Source: Niallia sp. XMNu-256 (GTDB lineage: Bacteria > Bacillota > Bacilli > Bacillales > Cytobacillaceae). From it: 64,000 bases of DNA. Below the pieces are notes generated by a model. That model had not been told where the DNA came from. It did not search any database and saw nothing but the letters and a program-made list of their open reading frames with translations. The stretch's first letter is position 1. Every line of letters starts with the position of its first letter. This document shows positions 25,716-35,061 of the stretch, in pieces. The stretch is from the NCBI RefSeq assembly GCF_036670015.1, contig NZ_CP137636.1, positions 2,334,501 through 2,398,500 on the forward strand, written 5' to 3'. A program made the position numbers and the translations under genes.

Positions 25716-26567
25716 TTAGTTATCTTTAGATAAGTCTTTCACCCACATGTTCATGTTTTCTAGCTTGTCAAATATATAACAATTGTTCATTAAACGGCCA
25801 CGGTATTGATAGCCAAGTCTATGCAAGACTGCATTCATTCCAAAAGACTGAGCTCGTGCAATTGAAAACGCACAGTAAATCCCTTGTTGTCTTAAATCGG
25901 TTTCCAGTTTTTGTATGATTCTCTTCATTAACCCATATTTTCGGTGTTGAGGGAGTGTGGCACAATCTGTCAGCTCTGCATGATGATATAGTAAATTCTT
26001 TTCTGTCGAAGCGCAGCTTACTAGCTCTCCATCACATAAAAAGCCGTAATATCTTGTTCCTTCATCCATTGTTTTCTTTATATATTCTGGATCATGTAGT
26101 GGGGTTGGATAAATTTTAAATACTTTTTGATACAATTGTGAAAGGTGCTTGGCATCGTTCTTTTCCATTCCTAATAATTGATAGTGACTTGGAATCTTTA
26201 TCTCTGATTCACTCGTATTTTTAACAGCATGAAGAATCTTATCTTCCATTAGCCAATTTTTACTCTGTCTCCGATCATCGTGATAATACTTAGAAAAATA
26301 ATACGCATCAGACCCTCTAAAGTAACCTTCTACAAGGGCTTCACATTGAAAACCATGCTGCAATAGAATGGGGAAATGTTCTTTTCTTGCGATAAAGATC
26401 AGCTTTTCCTTTTTTAAAAAAGAGATGATTTCCTCAGCTTTGCTTACAACTGCCTTTACATTCCCTCGATAATCGTCAATTCGTATTCGCTTATTGATCG
26501 GATCGATATAGACCTCCAATTCATAAGAATTTCCGTTTACTAGCTGAACATAAGCGAGTTCAGACAT
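25716..26567 (-). CDS. ablB: Beta-lysine N6-acetyltransferase (AblB/YodP)
   Basis: Acetylates the epsilon amino group of beta-lysine from KamA, giving N6-acetyl-beta-lysine, a compatible solute in archaea. The 283-residue protein ends in a GNAT domain (about 135-275) with the acetyl-CoA segment LPQHRKYGLMKRIIQKLE and the YodP-typical SIARAQSFGMNAVLHRLGY. A hairpin terminator separates it from yodQ upstream. In B. subtilis the gene order yodQ-yodP-kamA is the same, without kamR. Confidence 0.9.
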   Translation of the reverse strand: MSELAYVQLVNGNSYELEVYIDPINKRIRIDDYRGNVKAVVSKAEEIISFLKKEKLIFIARKEHFPILLQHGFQCEALVEGYFRGSDAYYFSKYYHDDRRQSKNWLMEDKILHAVKNTSESEIKIPSHYQLLGMEKNDAKHLSQLYQKVFKIYPTPLHDPEYIKKTMDEGTRYYGFLCDGELVSCASTEKNLLYHHAELTDCATLPQHRKYGLMKRIIQKLETDLRQQGIYCAFSIARAQSFGMNAVLHRLGYQYRGRLMNNCYIFDKLENMNMWVKDLSKDN

Positions 26568-26602
26568 CCTATCCCTCCCCTTCTAAACCTGTTTGTTGAA
26601 AA

Positions 26603-26636
26603 GATAGACTGACATTTCCCCTTTAGTCAGTCTATC
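26603..26636 (-). terminator. Hairpin between yodQ and ablB
   Basis: GATAGACTGAC and GTCAGTCTATC form a perfect 11-bp stem followed by TTTTC; probably a partial terminator lowering expression of ablB and downstream genes from the sigma-E promoter. Confidence 0.8.
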
Positions 26637-26651
26637 CCACTTATTAATCAA

Positions 26652-27920
26652 TTAAGATTCTCCGCTGCACCACTCTAAAATGGTCAAGGCAATAATTTCT
26701 GCTGCTTGGAATACATGATCCAAGATAATATATTCATTGCTGTCATGGGCAACTTCTGTTGTACCTGGACCAAACACAACAACAGGGGTATCCCCGATAT
26801 TCGATAAAATCCCTCCATCTGTTCCCCATGGTGATGCTTCAATGATCGGCGGATCTCCTTTAATTTTTTGATAAGATCTCGAGATCGTTTGGATAAGTGG
26901 GTGACTTTCATCAATCGCTCCAGGCAACCAGTTTCCACCAAACCATTCGATTTTTACCGGATAATGTTGGAACCATTCGTCCTTCTCTCTTAATCTAGCT
27001 AAACATGTCTCCATTTCATCCCTGGCCTTCATGAGTGTTTCATTCGGGGCGACCCCCATTCTTCCTTCAATCACAGCCAAGTCGGGGACAGAGGATGGCC
27101 ACTCTCCACTTTGAATTTTACCAATATTAATGGGTATCGGTATCGGAATTTTGGCATATAAAGGATCCGTAATTTTTTCATTCCGAACTTTCTCTAACTG
27201 TAGAATCTCGGAGATGACAACCATCATTTTTTCAATCGCACTTGTGCCTTCATAACGGGTCCCCCCATGGGCAGATTTCCCTTTTACCGTCATACGGAAC
27301 CACATCGAGCCTTGTTGCTTAGGAAAAACTTTCATGCTGGACGGCTCAGGGATAATGGCTCCATCCGCACGATACCCTCGAAGTACTGCTGCAAGAGTCC
27401 CTGCTCCACCGCTTTCCTCTTCAATTACACTTTGAAAAATAACATCCCCTTTAAGCTTAATCCTACTACTTTTAATCGCTTCTATTGCTAATAGGAGAGA
27501 AACAGTTCCCCCTTTCATATCAGTTGAACCGCGCCCAAAAAGCCGCCCATCTTGGACAACACCACCATACGGATCCTCTTTCCAATCGTTTAGATCCCCC
27601 TCAGGCACAACATCAATATGACCATTTAAAATGATGGAGCGGCCACCACCTGTTCCCTTCCAAACTCCTACCACATTTGGATTCCCATAAAAATGTTTTC
27701 GATCACTTGAAAAAATCGGGTGATTAATCAATTCCGAACCACCAATTTCCCATATGTCAAGTGTAAGTCCCATTCGTCGCAACTTTTCAATAATAAGCGC
27801 TTGGGCCTTGCTTTCTTCACTACGCACACTTTTTTCTTGAACAAGACGCTGTAATAGTTGGATCCCTTTTAATCGATTTTCTATAAGCCAAGTTTTAATT
27901 GCTGCTTCTTGTTGTTCCAC
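26652..27920 (-). CDS. yodQ: M20-family deacylase/peptidase YodQ
   Basis: A 422-residue zinc-dependent amidohydrolase of the ArgE/DapE/ACY1 kind. Metal ligands are visible in NGHIDVVPEGD, RGSTDMKGG and the general-base pair EEESGGAG. In the yod cluster it could remove the acetyl group from an acetylated beta-lysine intermediate; that is inferred from context. ATG 27920 precedes yodR by 21 bases on the same transcript. Confidence 0.88.
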   Translation of the reverse strand: MEQQEAAIKTWLIENRLKGIQLLQRLVQEKSVRSEESKAQALIIEKLRRMGLTLDIWEIGGSELINHPIFSSDRKHFYGNPNVVGVWKGTGGGRSIILNGHIDVVPEGDLNDWKEDPYGGVVQDGRLFGRGSTDMKGGTVSLLLAIEAIKSSRIKLKGDVIFQSVIEEESGGAGTLAAVLRGYRADGAIIPEPSSMKVFPKQQGSMWFRMTVKGKSAHGGTRYEGTSAIEKMMVVISEILQLEKVRNEKITDPLYAKIPIPIPINIGKIQSGEWPSSVPDLAVIEGRMGVAPNETLMKARDEMETCLARLREKDEWFQHYPVKIEWFGGNWLPGAIDESHPLIQTISRSYQKIKGDPPIIEASPWGTDGGILSNIGDTPVVVFGPGTTEVAHDSNEYIILDHVFQAAEIIALTILEWCSGES

Positions 27921-27941
27921 ACTTGTTTCCCCCTTATAAAG

Positions 27942-28607
27942 CTAACCGTCTATTTTTTTGATATGATGGTGGAGTTGAAAAGAGCATGCCGTTTTTTCCC
28001 TTATTTCTTCAATCGAGGTATTTGAGAAATACTCAAGTAAAGTTAGTCCCTTTTGATTCACTTGAAAAACTGCCAATTCAGTCATGATCAGATCGACAAT
28101 ACCTGCAGAAGTGAGTGGAAGAGTACACTTTTTTACTATTTTGGAATTCCCTTTTTTATCGGTATGATTCATTAAAACAATGACCTTTTTCGCTTTTTGT
28201 GCCAGCTCCATGGCTCCCCCCATTCCGGGAATCTTTTTCCCTGGAACAATCCAATTAGCCAAATCACCTTTTTCACTCACTTGGAGACCACCAAGGATCG
28301 TTATATCAATAAGCCCTCGACGAATCATGCCAAATGCGGTAGAACTGTCGCAGTAAGAGGCACCAGGTATGACAGTAACAGGGAGTCCTCCAGCATTACA
28401 GACATTCTCATCTTCTTCTCCTTTTACTGGGCTCGGTCCCATCCCAACGATTCCATTTTCAGCATGAAACATGACCAATTGATCTTTTTTAATAAAATTA
28501 GGTACGAGCGAAGGGATTCCAATTCCTAAGTTAACGACCATTCCATTTTGAATTTCAGCAGCTGCCCTTTTTGCGATTGTATTACGTACCTCTACTCCCA
28601 CACCCAT
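27942..28607 (-). CDS. yodR: CoA transferase subunit B (YodR)
   Basis: The 221-residue beta subunit of a class I 3-oxoacid CoA transferase. The family motif with the catalytic glutamate is HAENGIVGMGP (about Glu52), with VNLGIGIPSLVPNFI before it. It overlaps yodS by 16 bases, consistent with a heteromeric enzyme. With YodT it would handle a beta-keto acid from beta-lysine. Confidence 0.92.
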   Translation of the reverse strand: MGVGVEVRNTIAKRAAAEIQNGMVVNLGIGIPSLVPNFIKKDQLVMFHAENGIVGMGPSPVKGEEDENVCNAGGLPVTVIPGASYCDSSTAFGMIRRGLIDITILGGLQVSEKGDLANWIVPGKKIPGMGGAMELAQKAKKVIVLMNHTDKKGNSKIVKKCTLPLTSAGIVDLIMTELAVFQVNQKGLTLLEYFSNTSIEEIREKTACSFQLHHHIKKIDG

Positions 28608-29284
28608 TTCCAGTTCACTCCTTGTGATGGAACAATATAATCAATAAATACGCCTGAGGTGATGATTTCATCTGGATCTAACTGTCCGATCGGGACAATT
28701 TCTTCTACTTCAGCAATGGTTACATCACCTGCCATCGCGACAAGTGGATTTGTATTACGGGCGCTTTTATCATAAATAAGATTTCCAAACGAATCGGCTT
28801 TTTTGGCAAAAACAATCGACACATCTGCCGTTAAAGCGCTTTCAATAAGGTAGGTCTTTCCGTTCAAGATATAGGTTGGTTTATTTCGGATTACCATTTC
28901 ATTATCAATGCCAATATCTGTTAATATCGCAGGAATACCGACTCCACCAGCACGAATTCTTTCCACTAATATACCTTGTGGACAGAATTCAACTTGTAAT
29001 TTTTCCTCTGTCATCAATTGACCAGCCTTTGGGTTTGAGCCAATATGAGAAACAATGACGCGAGATGCCTGGCCGGCACTAATAATTTTGCCAATTCCTA
29101 TCGTGGGAAAGCCAGTATCGTTTCCAATTAATGTTAAATTCTTAAGTTTTTTCTCAATCATTCCTTCAATAATTGTTGGTGGGGAGCCAACACCCCCAAA
29201 TCCCCCAAACATGATGGACATCCCATCATGAAAAAAATTCATGACTGTGTCTATGTTTGAAACTTTACCAAAAGGGTTTTCCAT
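28592..29284 (-). CDS. yodS: CoA transferase subunit A (YodS)
   Basis: The 230-residue alpha subunit partner of YodR. It has the CoA-binding pattern MFGGFGGVGSPPTIIEG, then LIGNDTGFPTIGIGKII and a typical family end DPDEIITSGVFIDYIV. Its start overlaps the yodT stop by one base, so yodT, yodS and yodR are translationally coupled. Confidence 0.92.
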   Translation of the reverse strand: MENPFGKVSNIDTVMNFFHDGMSIMFGGFGGVGSPPTIIEGMIEKKLKNLTLIGNDTGFPTIGIGKIISAGQASRVIVSHIGSNPKAGQLMTEEKLQVEFCPQGILVERIRAGGVGIPAILTDIGIDNEMVIRNKPTYILNGKTYLIESALTADVSIVFAKKADSFGNLIYDKSARNTNPLVAMAGDVTIAEVEEIVPIGQLDPDEIITSGVFIDYIVPSQGVNWKWVWE

Positions 29285-30636
29285 TAAGTCATGTTCCCCC
29301 TCTTATCTAGCTCTAATTTCATCTCTTTACAAGTTCTACTCAGTCTATTGATTAGGTCGTTTATCTCTTGTTCAGTAATCGTTAATGGCGGTGAAAGAAT
29401 AATCGCGTCCCCATGAATGCCATCTAATCCTGATCCAGCAGGATACAACAATAGACCGTTAGTCAAAGCCTTTTTAATAAACATTTGGGTGAATGCTGTC
29501 TTGCGAGGAAACGGTTCTTTCGTTTGACGATCTTGAACAAATTCAACTCCGATTAAAAGCCCTCTTCCTCGTATATCTCCAATAAAGGAGTATTGACTTT
29601 GTAATTTTTGAAGAGCTGATAGTAAAAGTTGCCCCTTCCGAAAAACGGTTGGAATAATGTTATTTTGTTCGAGATAATTGAGAACAGCCAAAGAGGTGGC
29701 ACAACTTTGAGGATTTGCACTAAGTGTATGACCACTCATGACTAATTTAGACCCCTTTAAAATTGGGTCCATTACACGATCACTAACAAGCGTTGCAGCG
29801 ATGGCTGTATACCCAGCGCCCATTCCTTTCCCGAGGGCAACAATATCAGGAACTATATTCCACTGTTCAAAAGCAAACCAAGTTCCTGTTCGGCCGAACC
29901 CTGTCATCACTTCATCAGCGATAAAAAGAATGTTATGACGTTCGCAAATCTCTTGAATAATTTTGTAGTAATAAGGCGGTGGTGTAATGGCACCACCTGC
30001 TGCACCAATGATAGGTTCTGCGATAAATGCTGCAATCTGGTCTGCACCTATTCTCTTAATGGCCATTTCTAACTCATGTGCACAAGCATATCCGCAGCTT
30101 TCAACTGTTTTATTATACGGACAACGGTAACAATAAGGAGGATGAATGGTTGGGAAGTCATGTAAAAGTGGGATAAGTCGCTCTCTTCGACTTGAATGTC
30201 CTGACATCGATAAAGCTCCTAGCGTAATTCCGTGATAGCTGACCCATCGCGACAACACTTTAGTTTTCTTGTTCATCCCCTTTTCTTGCCAATGTTGAAT
30301 CGCGATTTTCATTGCGGTTTCAGTCGCTTCAGAACCACTATTTACAAAAAAGCTCCAATTTAAATCATCTGGTGCAAGTTCGGCGACTTTTTGAGCCAAG
30401 CTTTCTGCGGGTACATTCGTAAATTGTGAGCGATAAACGAACGAAACGTCATTGGCCTGTTTTTTCATAGCTTCAATGACCTCAACAACACCATGGCCAA
30501 TATTCGCTGTAACCGCCCCTGAACTGGCATCTAAATATGATTTTCCATTCACATCGTATAAATAAACCCCTTTACCATACTGGACAGTTGGATAATGTTC
30601 ACTTAATAACGGTTTGATTAAATAAGAATTTTTCAT
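29284..30636 (-). CDS. yodT: Class III aminotransferase (YodT)
   Basis: A 450-residue PLP aminotransferase that likely transaminates the beta-amino group of (acetyl-)beta-lysine. Motifs: NSGSEATETAMKIA, FIADEVMTGFGRTGTWFAFEQ in part, and the PLP lysine in VALGKGMGAGY (about Lys268). A CPYNKTVESCGYAC cysteine stretch near residue 165-185 is seen in related enzymes. First gene of the cluster, behind a sigma-E-like promoter and a palindrome. Confidence 0.92.
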   Translation of the reverse strand: MKNSYLIKPLLSEHYPTVQYGKGVYLYDVNGKSYLDASSGAVTANIGHGVVEVIEAMKKQANDVSFVYRSQFTNVPAESLAQKVAELAPDDLNWSFFVNSGSEATETAMKIAIQHWQEKGMNKKTKVLSRWVSYHGITLGALSMSGHSSRRERLIPLLHDFPTIHPPYCYRCPYNKTVESCGYACAHELEMAIKRIGADQIAAFIAEPIIGAAGGAITPPPYYYKIIQEICERHNILFIADEVMTGFGRTGTWFAFEQWNIVPDIVALGKGMGAGYTAIAATLVSDRVMDPILKGSKLVMSGHTLSANPQSCATSLAVLNYLEQNNIIPTVFRKGQLLLSALQKLQSQYSFIGDIRGRGLLIGVEFVQDRQTKEPFPRKTAFTQMFIKKALTNGLLLYPAGSGLDGIHGDAIILSPPLTITEQEINDLINRLSRTCKEMKLELDKRGNMT

Positions 30637-30681
30637 CCTCTCACTCCATTAATTAGAGATACAATAAGAGCTCATTTTCAG

Positions 30682-30699
30682 TAACCAAATCATTGGTTA
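30682..30699. promoter_or_regulatory. Palindromic operator candidate upstream of yodT
   Basis: TAACCAA-ATCA-TTGGTTA is a perfect 7+4+7 inverted repeat just downstream of the sigma-E-like -10 box, about 46 bases before the yodT start. A repressor bound here would act as a roadblock. The protein is not known. Confidence 0.5.
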
Positions 30700-30705
30700 T
30701 TAATC

Positions 30706-30713
30706 ATTGTATG
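30706..30713 (-). promoter_or_regulatory. Sigma-E-like -10 box (yodT operon)
   Basis: CATACAAT on the minus strand equals the sigma-E -10 consensus. The -35 region is less clear. B. subtilis yodT-S-R-Q-P-kamA is sigma-E controlled, which supports the call. Confidence 0.55.
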
Positions 30714-30744
30714 AGGATTGTAAAGATTTCTTTCATAAAATAAA

Positions 30745-30783
30745 GGTGCCAGGCTACCATCCGATTGGATGATGCCTGGCACC
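30745..30783 (-). terminator. Terminator after the YjcZ-like gene
   Basis: GGTGCCAGGC and GCCTGGCACC form a perfect 10-bp stem with an inner ATCC/GGAT pair, followed by TTTATTTTAT on the minus strand. Confidence 0.8.
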
Positions 30784-30809
30784 TCAGGGTTGCTAATTAA
30801 AGTTTAAAT

Positions 30810-31067
30810 TTATTTACAGTAGCAAGTTGCGCCAATAATAATTAACAGAATAAACAATACGACAATTAAAGCAAATCCACCGTAATTGCGTCCGCAGGCT
30901 ACTGGGGATACTGGGGAAAATGCTGGATAGCTATAGTAGCATGTATCATAACTCATTGGACTAGCCACAGGTTCCATATAAGGCATATTCTCCATATAAG
31001 GCATATTTGCCACGTGAGGCATGTTTGCCATGTGCGGCATGTTTGCCATATTTTCTCCGTAATGCAT
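30810..31067 (-). CDS. YjcZ-family sporulation peptide with Asn-Met-Pro repeats
   Basis: An 85-residue protein. Residues 6-32 are short repeats of ANMPHM/ENMPYM type, the middle is Tyr/Pro/Ser-rich and the end is the YjcZ signature YGGFALIVVLFILLIIIG followed by a CYC-type tail. YjcZ-like peptides are made in sporulating mother cells. The ATG at 31067 has AAGGAG nine bases upstream; an ATG six bases before it is too close to the site. Function unknown. Confidence 0.75.
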   Translation of the reverse strand: MHYGENMANMPHMANMPHVANMPYMENMPYMEPVASPMSYDTCYYSYPAFSPVSPVACGRNYGGFALIVVLFILLIIIGATCYCK

Positions 31068-31231
31068 ATGCATACACTCCTTATTTATTAGGTACTTCCC
31101 TAACAACATATGTCCCGAGTCTTGTCCTTGTCTGTGCATCTGCCCATTTCGTTAAAAGTAGTACTTATATTCAAGAAGTTGAAACGGCATCCTAACATTA
31201 AGGTCGTGAAAATATCAGGAGGCTACTTACG

Positions 31232-32317
31232 TTGAGCAAGAAAAAAAGAAATTTTTCCGTTTGGCTTTTGATTATTTCTTTAACTATTGCCATCTTATAT
31301 TTTTTTTACAGTGAAAACGAAGCAAAAAGTACATATGTTAATGTTTACGAAAAATTATCATCAAAGGAAGATATTCATTACCTTATCGTTGGGGATAGTA
31401 TCGGACGTGGGGCAGGTGTCGAAAAACGGTCTTTAACATGGTTTAATCAATGGGAAAAGTTAATGAACGAAAAATTTGGTGTTACGTTCAAACGAAATTC
31501 AATTGTTCAGAGTGGGGCAACAGCATTTGAAGGGTTATATTTATTCAATCATGCCTCTAATAAGCCTCAGGCTGATTTCATCTTTATCCTATTTGGAGAA
31601 AATGATCGGAAATATATGAATGCGAATCAATTTGCTTATTTTTATGAATCCCTATTGAGAGAAATTAAAGGCATTTATCCAGATGCCGAAATGATGACAA
31701 TTACCGAAAGCTGTTTAACAGATGAGACTTTTGCTCGTGAAATCAAAAAACTTTCAACACAATATCAAACTACCCATATTGATATGCGAATCGCTTTTCA
31801 ACAATCTCCTTATACAAAAGAACAATTATCAGATGACCTTGTACATCCAAATTATAAAGGTTATCAACTTTATGCAGAGGCTATTTTCAAAACGATAGAA
31901 ACGAGAAGCGACCACTATAAAAAAGGACAGGAAAGAGTCATTGACAAGCCGGCAACCACAAGATCATTCACAGAAATCAATCAATACAGCAAAATGAACG
32001 GTAATTTTATCAGAAAGGCTTCTGATTATTGTACAAATAAAGCTGGCGCTTCGATTTCGTATAAATTCATTGGCGAACATGTTGGTGCTAAAGTACTTGT
32101 TGGTCAAGAACAGGGGTATATCGATGTATTTATTGATCAACAGTATATTCGTACTTTGTCTACGAAATGGCCTGTTCAAAAACACCGTGTTTTATATATT
32201 GAAAGTCAATTACCAGCCGGTGAACATGAAGTTACTTTTGTTTATTCTAATAAGAATTCAACGCTAAAGAAAAAACAACCTAAGATCCAAATATCATCAA
32301 TTCTTCTTTATAAATAA
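31232..32317 (+). CDS. ypmR: SGNH/GDSL hydrolase YpmR-like, membrane-anchored
   Basis: A 361-residue protein with an N-terminal membrane helix (about 9-26) and an extracytoplasmic SGNH esterase domain: block I VGDSIGRG, block III GEND and block V DDLVHPN. A C-terminal beta domain (about 240-360) follows. Next to ypmS and the SCO gene as in B. subtilis ypmR-ypmS-ypmQ, though here it is on the opposite strand. The start is TTG after AGGAGG. Substrate perhaps a cell-wall or lipid ester. Confidence 0.82.
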   Translation: MSKKKRNFSVWLLIISLTIAILYFFYSENEAKSTYVNVYEKLSSKEDIHYLIVGDSIGRGAGVEKRSLTWFNQWEKLMNEKFGVTFKRNSIVQSGATAFEGLYLFNHASNKPQADFIFILFGENDRKYMNANQFAYFYESLLREIKGIYPDAEMMTITESCLTDETFAREIKKLSTQYQTTHIDMRIAFQQSPYTKEQLSDDLVHPNYKGYQLYAEAIFKTIETRSDHYKKGQERVIDKPATTRSFTEINQYSKMNGNFIRKASDYCTNKAGASISYKFIGEHVGAKVLVGQEQGYIDVFIDQQYIRTLSTKWPVQKHRVLYIESQLPAGEHEVTFVYSNKNSTLKKKQPKIQISSILLYK

Positions 32318-32362
32318 AAGGGCATATTGAAAGAGCTTGTTCTCTTTTCAATATACCCTTCT
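32318..32362. terminator. Bidirectional terminator between ypmR and ypmS
   Basis: AAGGGCATATTGAAAGAG and CTCTTTTCAATATACCCTT form a long stem with one or two mismatches. Confidence 0.88.
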
Positions 32363-32367
32363 TAAAT

Positions 32368-32958
32368 TTAATTGATTTGCGGGACACCCAATGAAAATAT
32401 GATCTGATCTTCCTTTAAATTTATTTCCTTTGCTGCAACCGTATAACCACTTTTTAATTTTAGTTGTTGTAGTGACACATATACCTTTTCTTCATCCGGT
32501 TGAACTTTAATCCAATCAGGCAATGAACGATTATTTCCAATAAACTGAAGGATAACGGCTGGAGGCAGACTAAGTTTGCCGATCGTCATACCTGTTTGAT
32601 ATAATTCTATATCACCATTTTCGAGTACAACAGGATCAAATGTTAATTTAACCTCTACTTCATTTTGTAAAACAGGAACCCTCCCTGAAAATTCTACTTG
32701 ATCAGTTAACACAACATTATAGGTTAGATTAGTGCTTTGCTCTTTTTCCAAATAATGTCGTATCACCTTATTAAGATCCTCTTTGTTTGTCTTTATTTGA
32801 AACGATACCACTTCTTCCTGTGGCAGTGGTTCAGGAATTTGAGACGTATCTTGTCCCTCGCTTGTCAATAGTTGAAAAATTATAAACAAACTTGCTGCTA
32901 TCGCTATATTTAACCCTAGTAACAAATAAAATAACCTTTTCCAATTATGTGTTTTCAC
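32368..32958 (-). CDS. ypmS: YpmS (DUF2140) membrane-anchored protein
   Basis: A 196-residue protein with one N-terminal helix (about 9-31) and an extracytoplasmic beta-rich domain of the DUF2140 family, ending AAKEINLKEDQIIFSLGVP. Conserved in Bacilli; function unknown. It follows ypmQ on the same strand after about 46 bases. Confidence 0.88.
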   Translation of the reverse strand: MKTHNWKRLFYLLLGLNIAIAASLFIIFQLLTSEGQDTSQIPEPLPQEEVVSFQIKTNKEDLNKVIRHYLEKEQSTNLTYNVVLTDQVEFSGRVPVLQNEVEVKLTFDPVVLENGDIELYQTGMTIGKLSLPPAVILQFIGNNRSLPDWIKVQPDEEKVYVSLQQLKLKSGYTVAAKEINLKEDQIIFSLGVPQIN

Positions 32959-33004
32959 TTACATTCCCCCAGTATAAACAAGAAAAAGGTCTTTTTTCAA
33001 AGAC

Positions 33005-33589
33005 CTACTGTAGTAATTTTATATCGTTTATTATATCATCAGTCGGCATATCAAGTCCCGAATAATCCTTCATTACTTTTCCTTTGGCATCAACTAAATA
33101 AAAGCTTGTTCCATGGATGACTTGATCACCAGATTGAGGCTTTTTTACAATCGCTTTAAAAGAATCTATGGCAAATTGTTCAATCTCTTCTTGGGAATAG
33201 CCCGTTAGAAAATCCCAATTCGAGTAATCGACTCCAAACATGTTGCCAAATTCAATTAATGCTTCACCTGTGTCAACCGTCGGATCCACACTGAATGAAA
33301 CAAAATGAACATTTTCTATTCCTTCTTCTTTTACTTGATCTTGCAAAATTTTCATATTAGCTGTCATTGGAAGACAGACATCATCACAATTCGTGAAAAT
33401 GAAACTGGCCATCCAAACCTTTCCCTCTAAATCTTGCAGACCAAACGATTCCCCTTTGTGATTAGTAAAGTTGAATTTTTCAACTTGATAATTCAAAGGA
33501 TTTTTAATCGTTGATGAACTACATGCTGTTAATAGGAAAGTGAGCATGACTATATATATGAAAGGAATGCGAAATTTCACAATATTCAC
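33005..33589 (-). CDS. ypmQ: SCO1-family copper chaperone lipoprotein (YpmQ/BsSco)
   Basis: A 194-residue lipoprotein (lipobox LLTAC) with a thioredoxin fold. The copper-binding cysteines are in FTNCDDVCLPMT (CxxxC) and the distal histidine in VIHGTSFYLVD. In Bacillus, Sco assembles the CuA centre of cytochrome c oxidase on the outer membrane face. Located upstream of ypmS on the same strand. Confidence 0.93.
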   Translation of the reverse strand: MNIVKFRIPFIYIVMLTFLLTACSSSTIKNPLNYQVEKFNFTNHKGESFGLQDLEGKVWMASFIFTNCDDVCLPMTANMKILQDQVKEEGIENVHFVSFSVDPTVDTGEALIEFGNMFGVDYSNWDFLTGYSQEEIEQFAIDSFKAIVKKPQSGDQVIHGTSFYLVDAKGKVMKDYSGLDMPTDDIINDIKLLQ

Positions 33590-33665
33590 CTCTTATCATG
33601 TATTCTACTAAATGGATTCGCTATTTTCAAATATTATCACCTAGTTTAAACTAGAATACTAGTGA

Positions 33666-34859
33666 TTATCTGATATATATAGGCACATAAATTTTAAAGG
33701 TAGTACCAACCCTTTTTTCACTGCTTACCTGAATTTTCCCACGCATTCTTTCAATGATTTGATAACATACCGTTAATCCCATTCCTGTTCCTTTTTCCTT
33801 TAAGGAATAAAATGCGGTACCCAATCGATGCAATTCCTCTTGTGTCATTCCAATCCCTGTATCTGAAATTTCAAAGACACCATAAACTCCTTCTTTATAA
33901 AGCTTTATCGAAAGTTCCCCGCCATCTTTTAAAGCTTCAATTCCATTCTTCAATATATTAATTAAGACTTGTTGCAATTCATTGCTGTTTCCTTTAATTG
34001 TTACGTTTTCTAAAAGAGGAGTGATCATAATTATATTTTTCGACATTTTTGCATAAGAATTCATTAAGTCTAGAGCTTTTTCGGCTAATTCTTTTCCATT
34101 AATCTTTTCCGTCTTTTCCATATCTGGTTTGGCTAATGACAGGTAGTCATTGATAATGGTTTCAGCTCGATTCATCTCTTCTATCATTAAGTGAATATAC
34201 ATGCGTTCTTCTTCACTCATATGCTCCTTAGCGAGAAAGATTTGTAAGAAACCTTTTACAACCGTCATCGGATTTCTGATCTCGTGAGCTACAGATGCAG
34301 CCAACTGACCGATGGCATTCATCTTTTCCGCACGTTGCAGCTCTCGAAATACCATTGATTTCTCCATTAATAGATCTAATTGTTTAAATACATCCCTTAA
34401 ACTATGTAATTCCACTCTCTCCCCATGAACATCGATTCTTTCATTTGTAGTAATGATCTTATCAACTAGATTAGTGAGTTGTTCAGTTATACAATTGAAT
34501 TGATTTGATAGTTCTGCCAGTTCCGAGTGTTGAGAAACCCGTAGCTTTACATCAAAATTGCCTCGACCAATCTCTTTAAAACCGTGAGTTAATTGTTCGA
34601 TTGGTTGAATAAACCAAATAAATAACCTTCGAAAGATTAGAAAAAGAACAAAATTAATGATCAGAAATATAACACCAGACATTAAAAGATAGTTTTGTTT
34701 AATGGATGTGACTGTTTCTCCTTCGATTTGACCCTCTAAAAAAACAGTCATAAAGACATAAGTACAGATCATTACGAGTAAAGTCGTCAAACACGAAATC
34801 ATGAGTGTAAGCGAGAGTACCTTTCTAGTTAGAGAGGCATTTGATTGAAAACACTTCAT
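33666..34859 (-). CDS. Membrane sensor histidine kinase with HAMP domain
   Basis: A 397-residue kinase with two adjacent membrane helices (about 14-35 and 52-73), a HAMP linker (about 74-130), the phosphoacceptor motif SVAHEIRNPMTVVKGFLQIF (His about 190) and ATPase boxes (ELQQVLINILKNGIEAL, ISDTGIGM, GTGMGLTVCYQI). The extracellular part is only a few residues, so it probably senses membrane state or a cytoplasmic signal. No response regulator gene is adjacent. The H-box and C-terminal part resemble sporulation kinases that feed the phosphorelay. Confidence 0.88.
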   Translation of the reverse strand: MKCFQSNASLTRKVLSLTLMISCLTTLLVMICTYVFMTVFLEGQIEGETVTSIKQNYLLMSGVIFLIINFVLFLIFRRLFIWFIQPIEQLTHGFKEIGRGNFDVKLRVSQHSELAELSNQFNCITEQLTNLVDKIITTNERIDVHGERVELHSLRDVFKQLDLLMEKSMVFRELQRAEKMNAIGQLAASVAHEIRNPMTVVKGFLQIFLAKEHMSEEERMYIHLMIEEMNRAETIINDYLSLAKPDMEKTEKINGKELAEKALDLMNSYAKMSKNIIMITPLLENVTIKGNSNELQQVLINILKNGIEALKDGGELSIKLYKEGVYGVFEISDTGIGMTQEELHRLGTAFYSLKEKGTGMGLTVCYQIIERMRGKIQVSSEKRVGTTFKIYVPIYIR

Positions 34860-35061
34860 ACTTTAATCTCCAATTCATTAAACATTTTCATCAGCGTCCT
34901 AGGGCAGCTAGTTTCTGCCTAATTCATTCTTTTCCTTCGACAAACTTTGATAGAACTCCTTCTTTTCTATATTATTTTTACAACTTTTAACTAGTAAGCG
35001 GTTACAATATTTACTTTTAAGATTATAATATTAATTAATATATAATAAAGGGAGAGTCAAA

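Noticed and set aside
30775-30796. TGGCACCTCAGGGTTGCT as a plus-strand sigma-54 promoter
   Set aside because: Spacer is seven bases instead of five, and it is part of a terminator palindrome.
30961-31050. Short tandem repeats in the YjcZ-like gene as a CRISPR or minisatellite array
   Set aside because: They are in-frame codon repeats encoding Asn-Met-Pro units within one gene.
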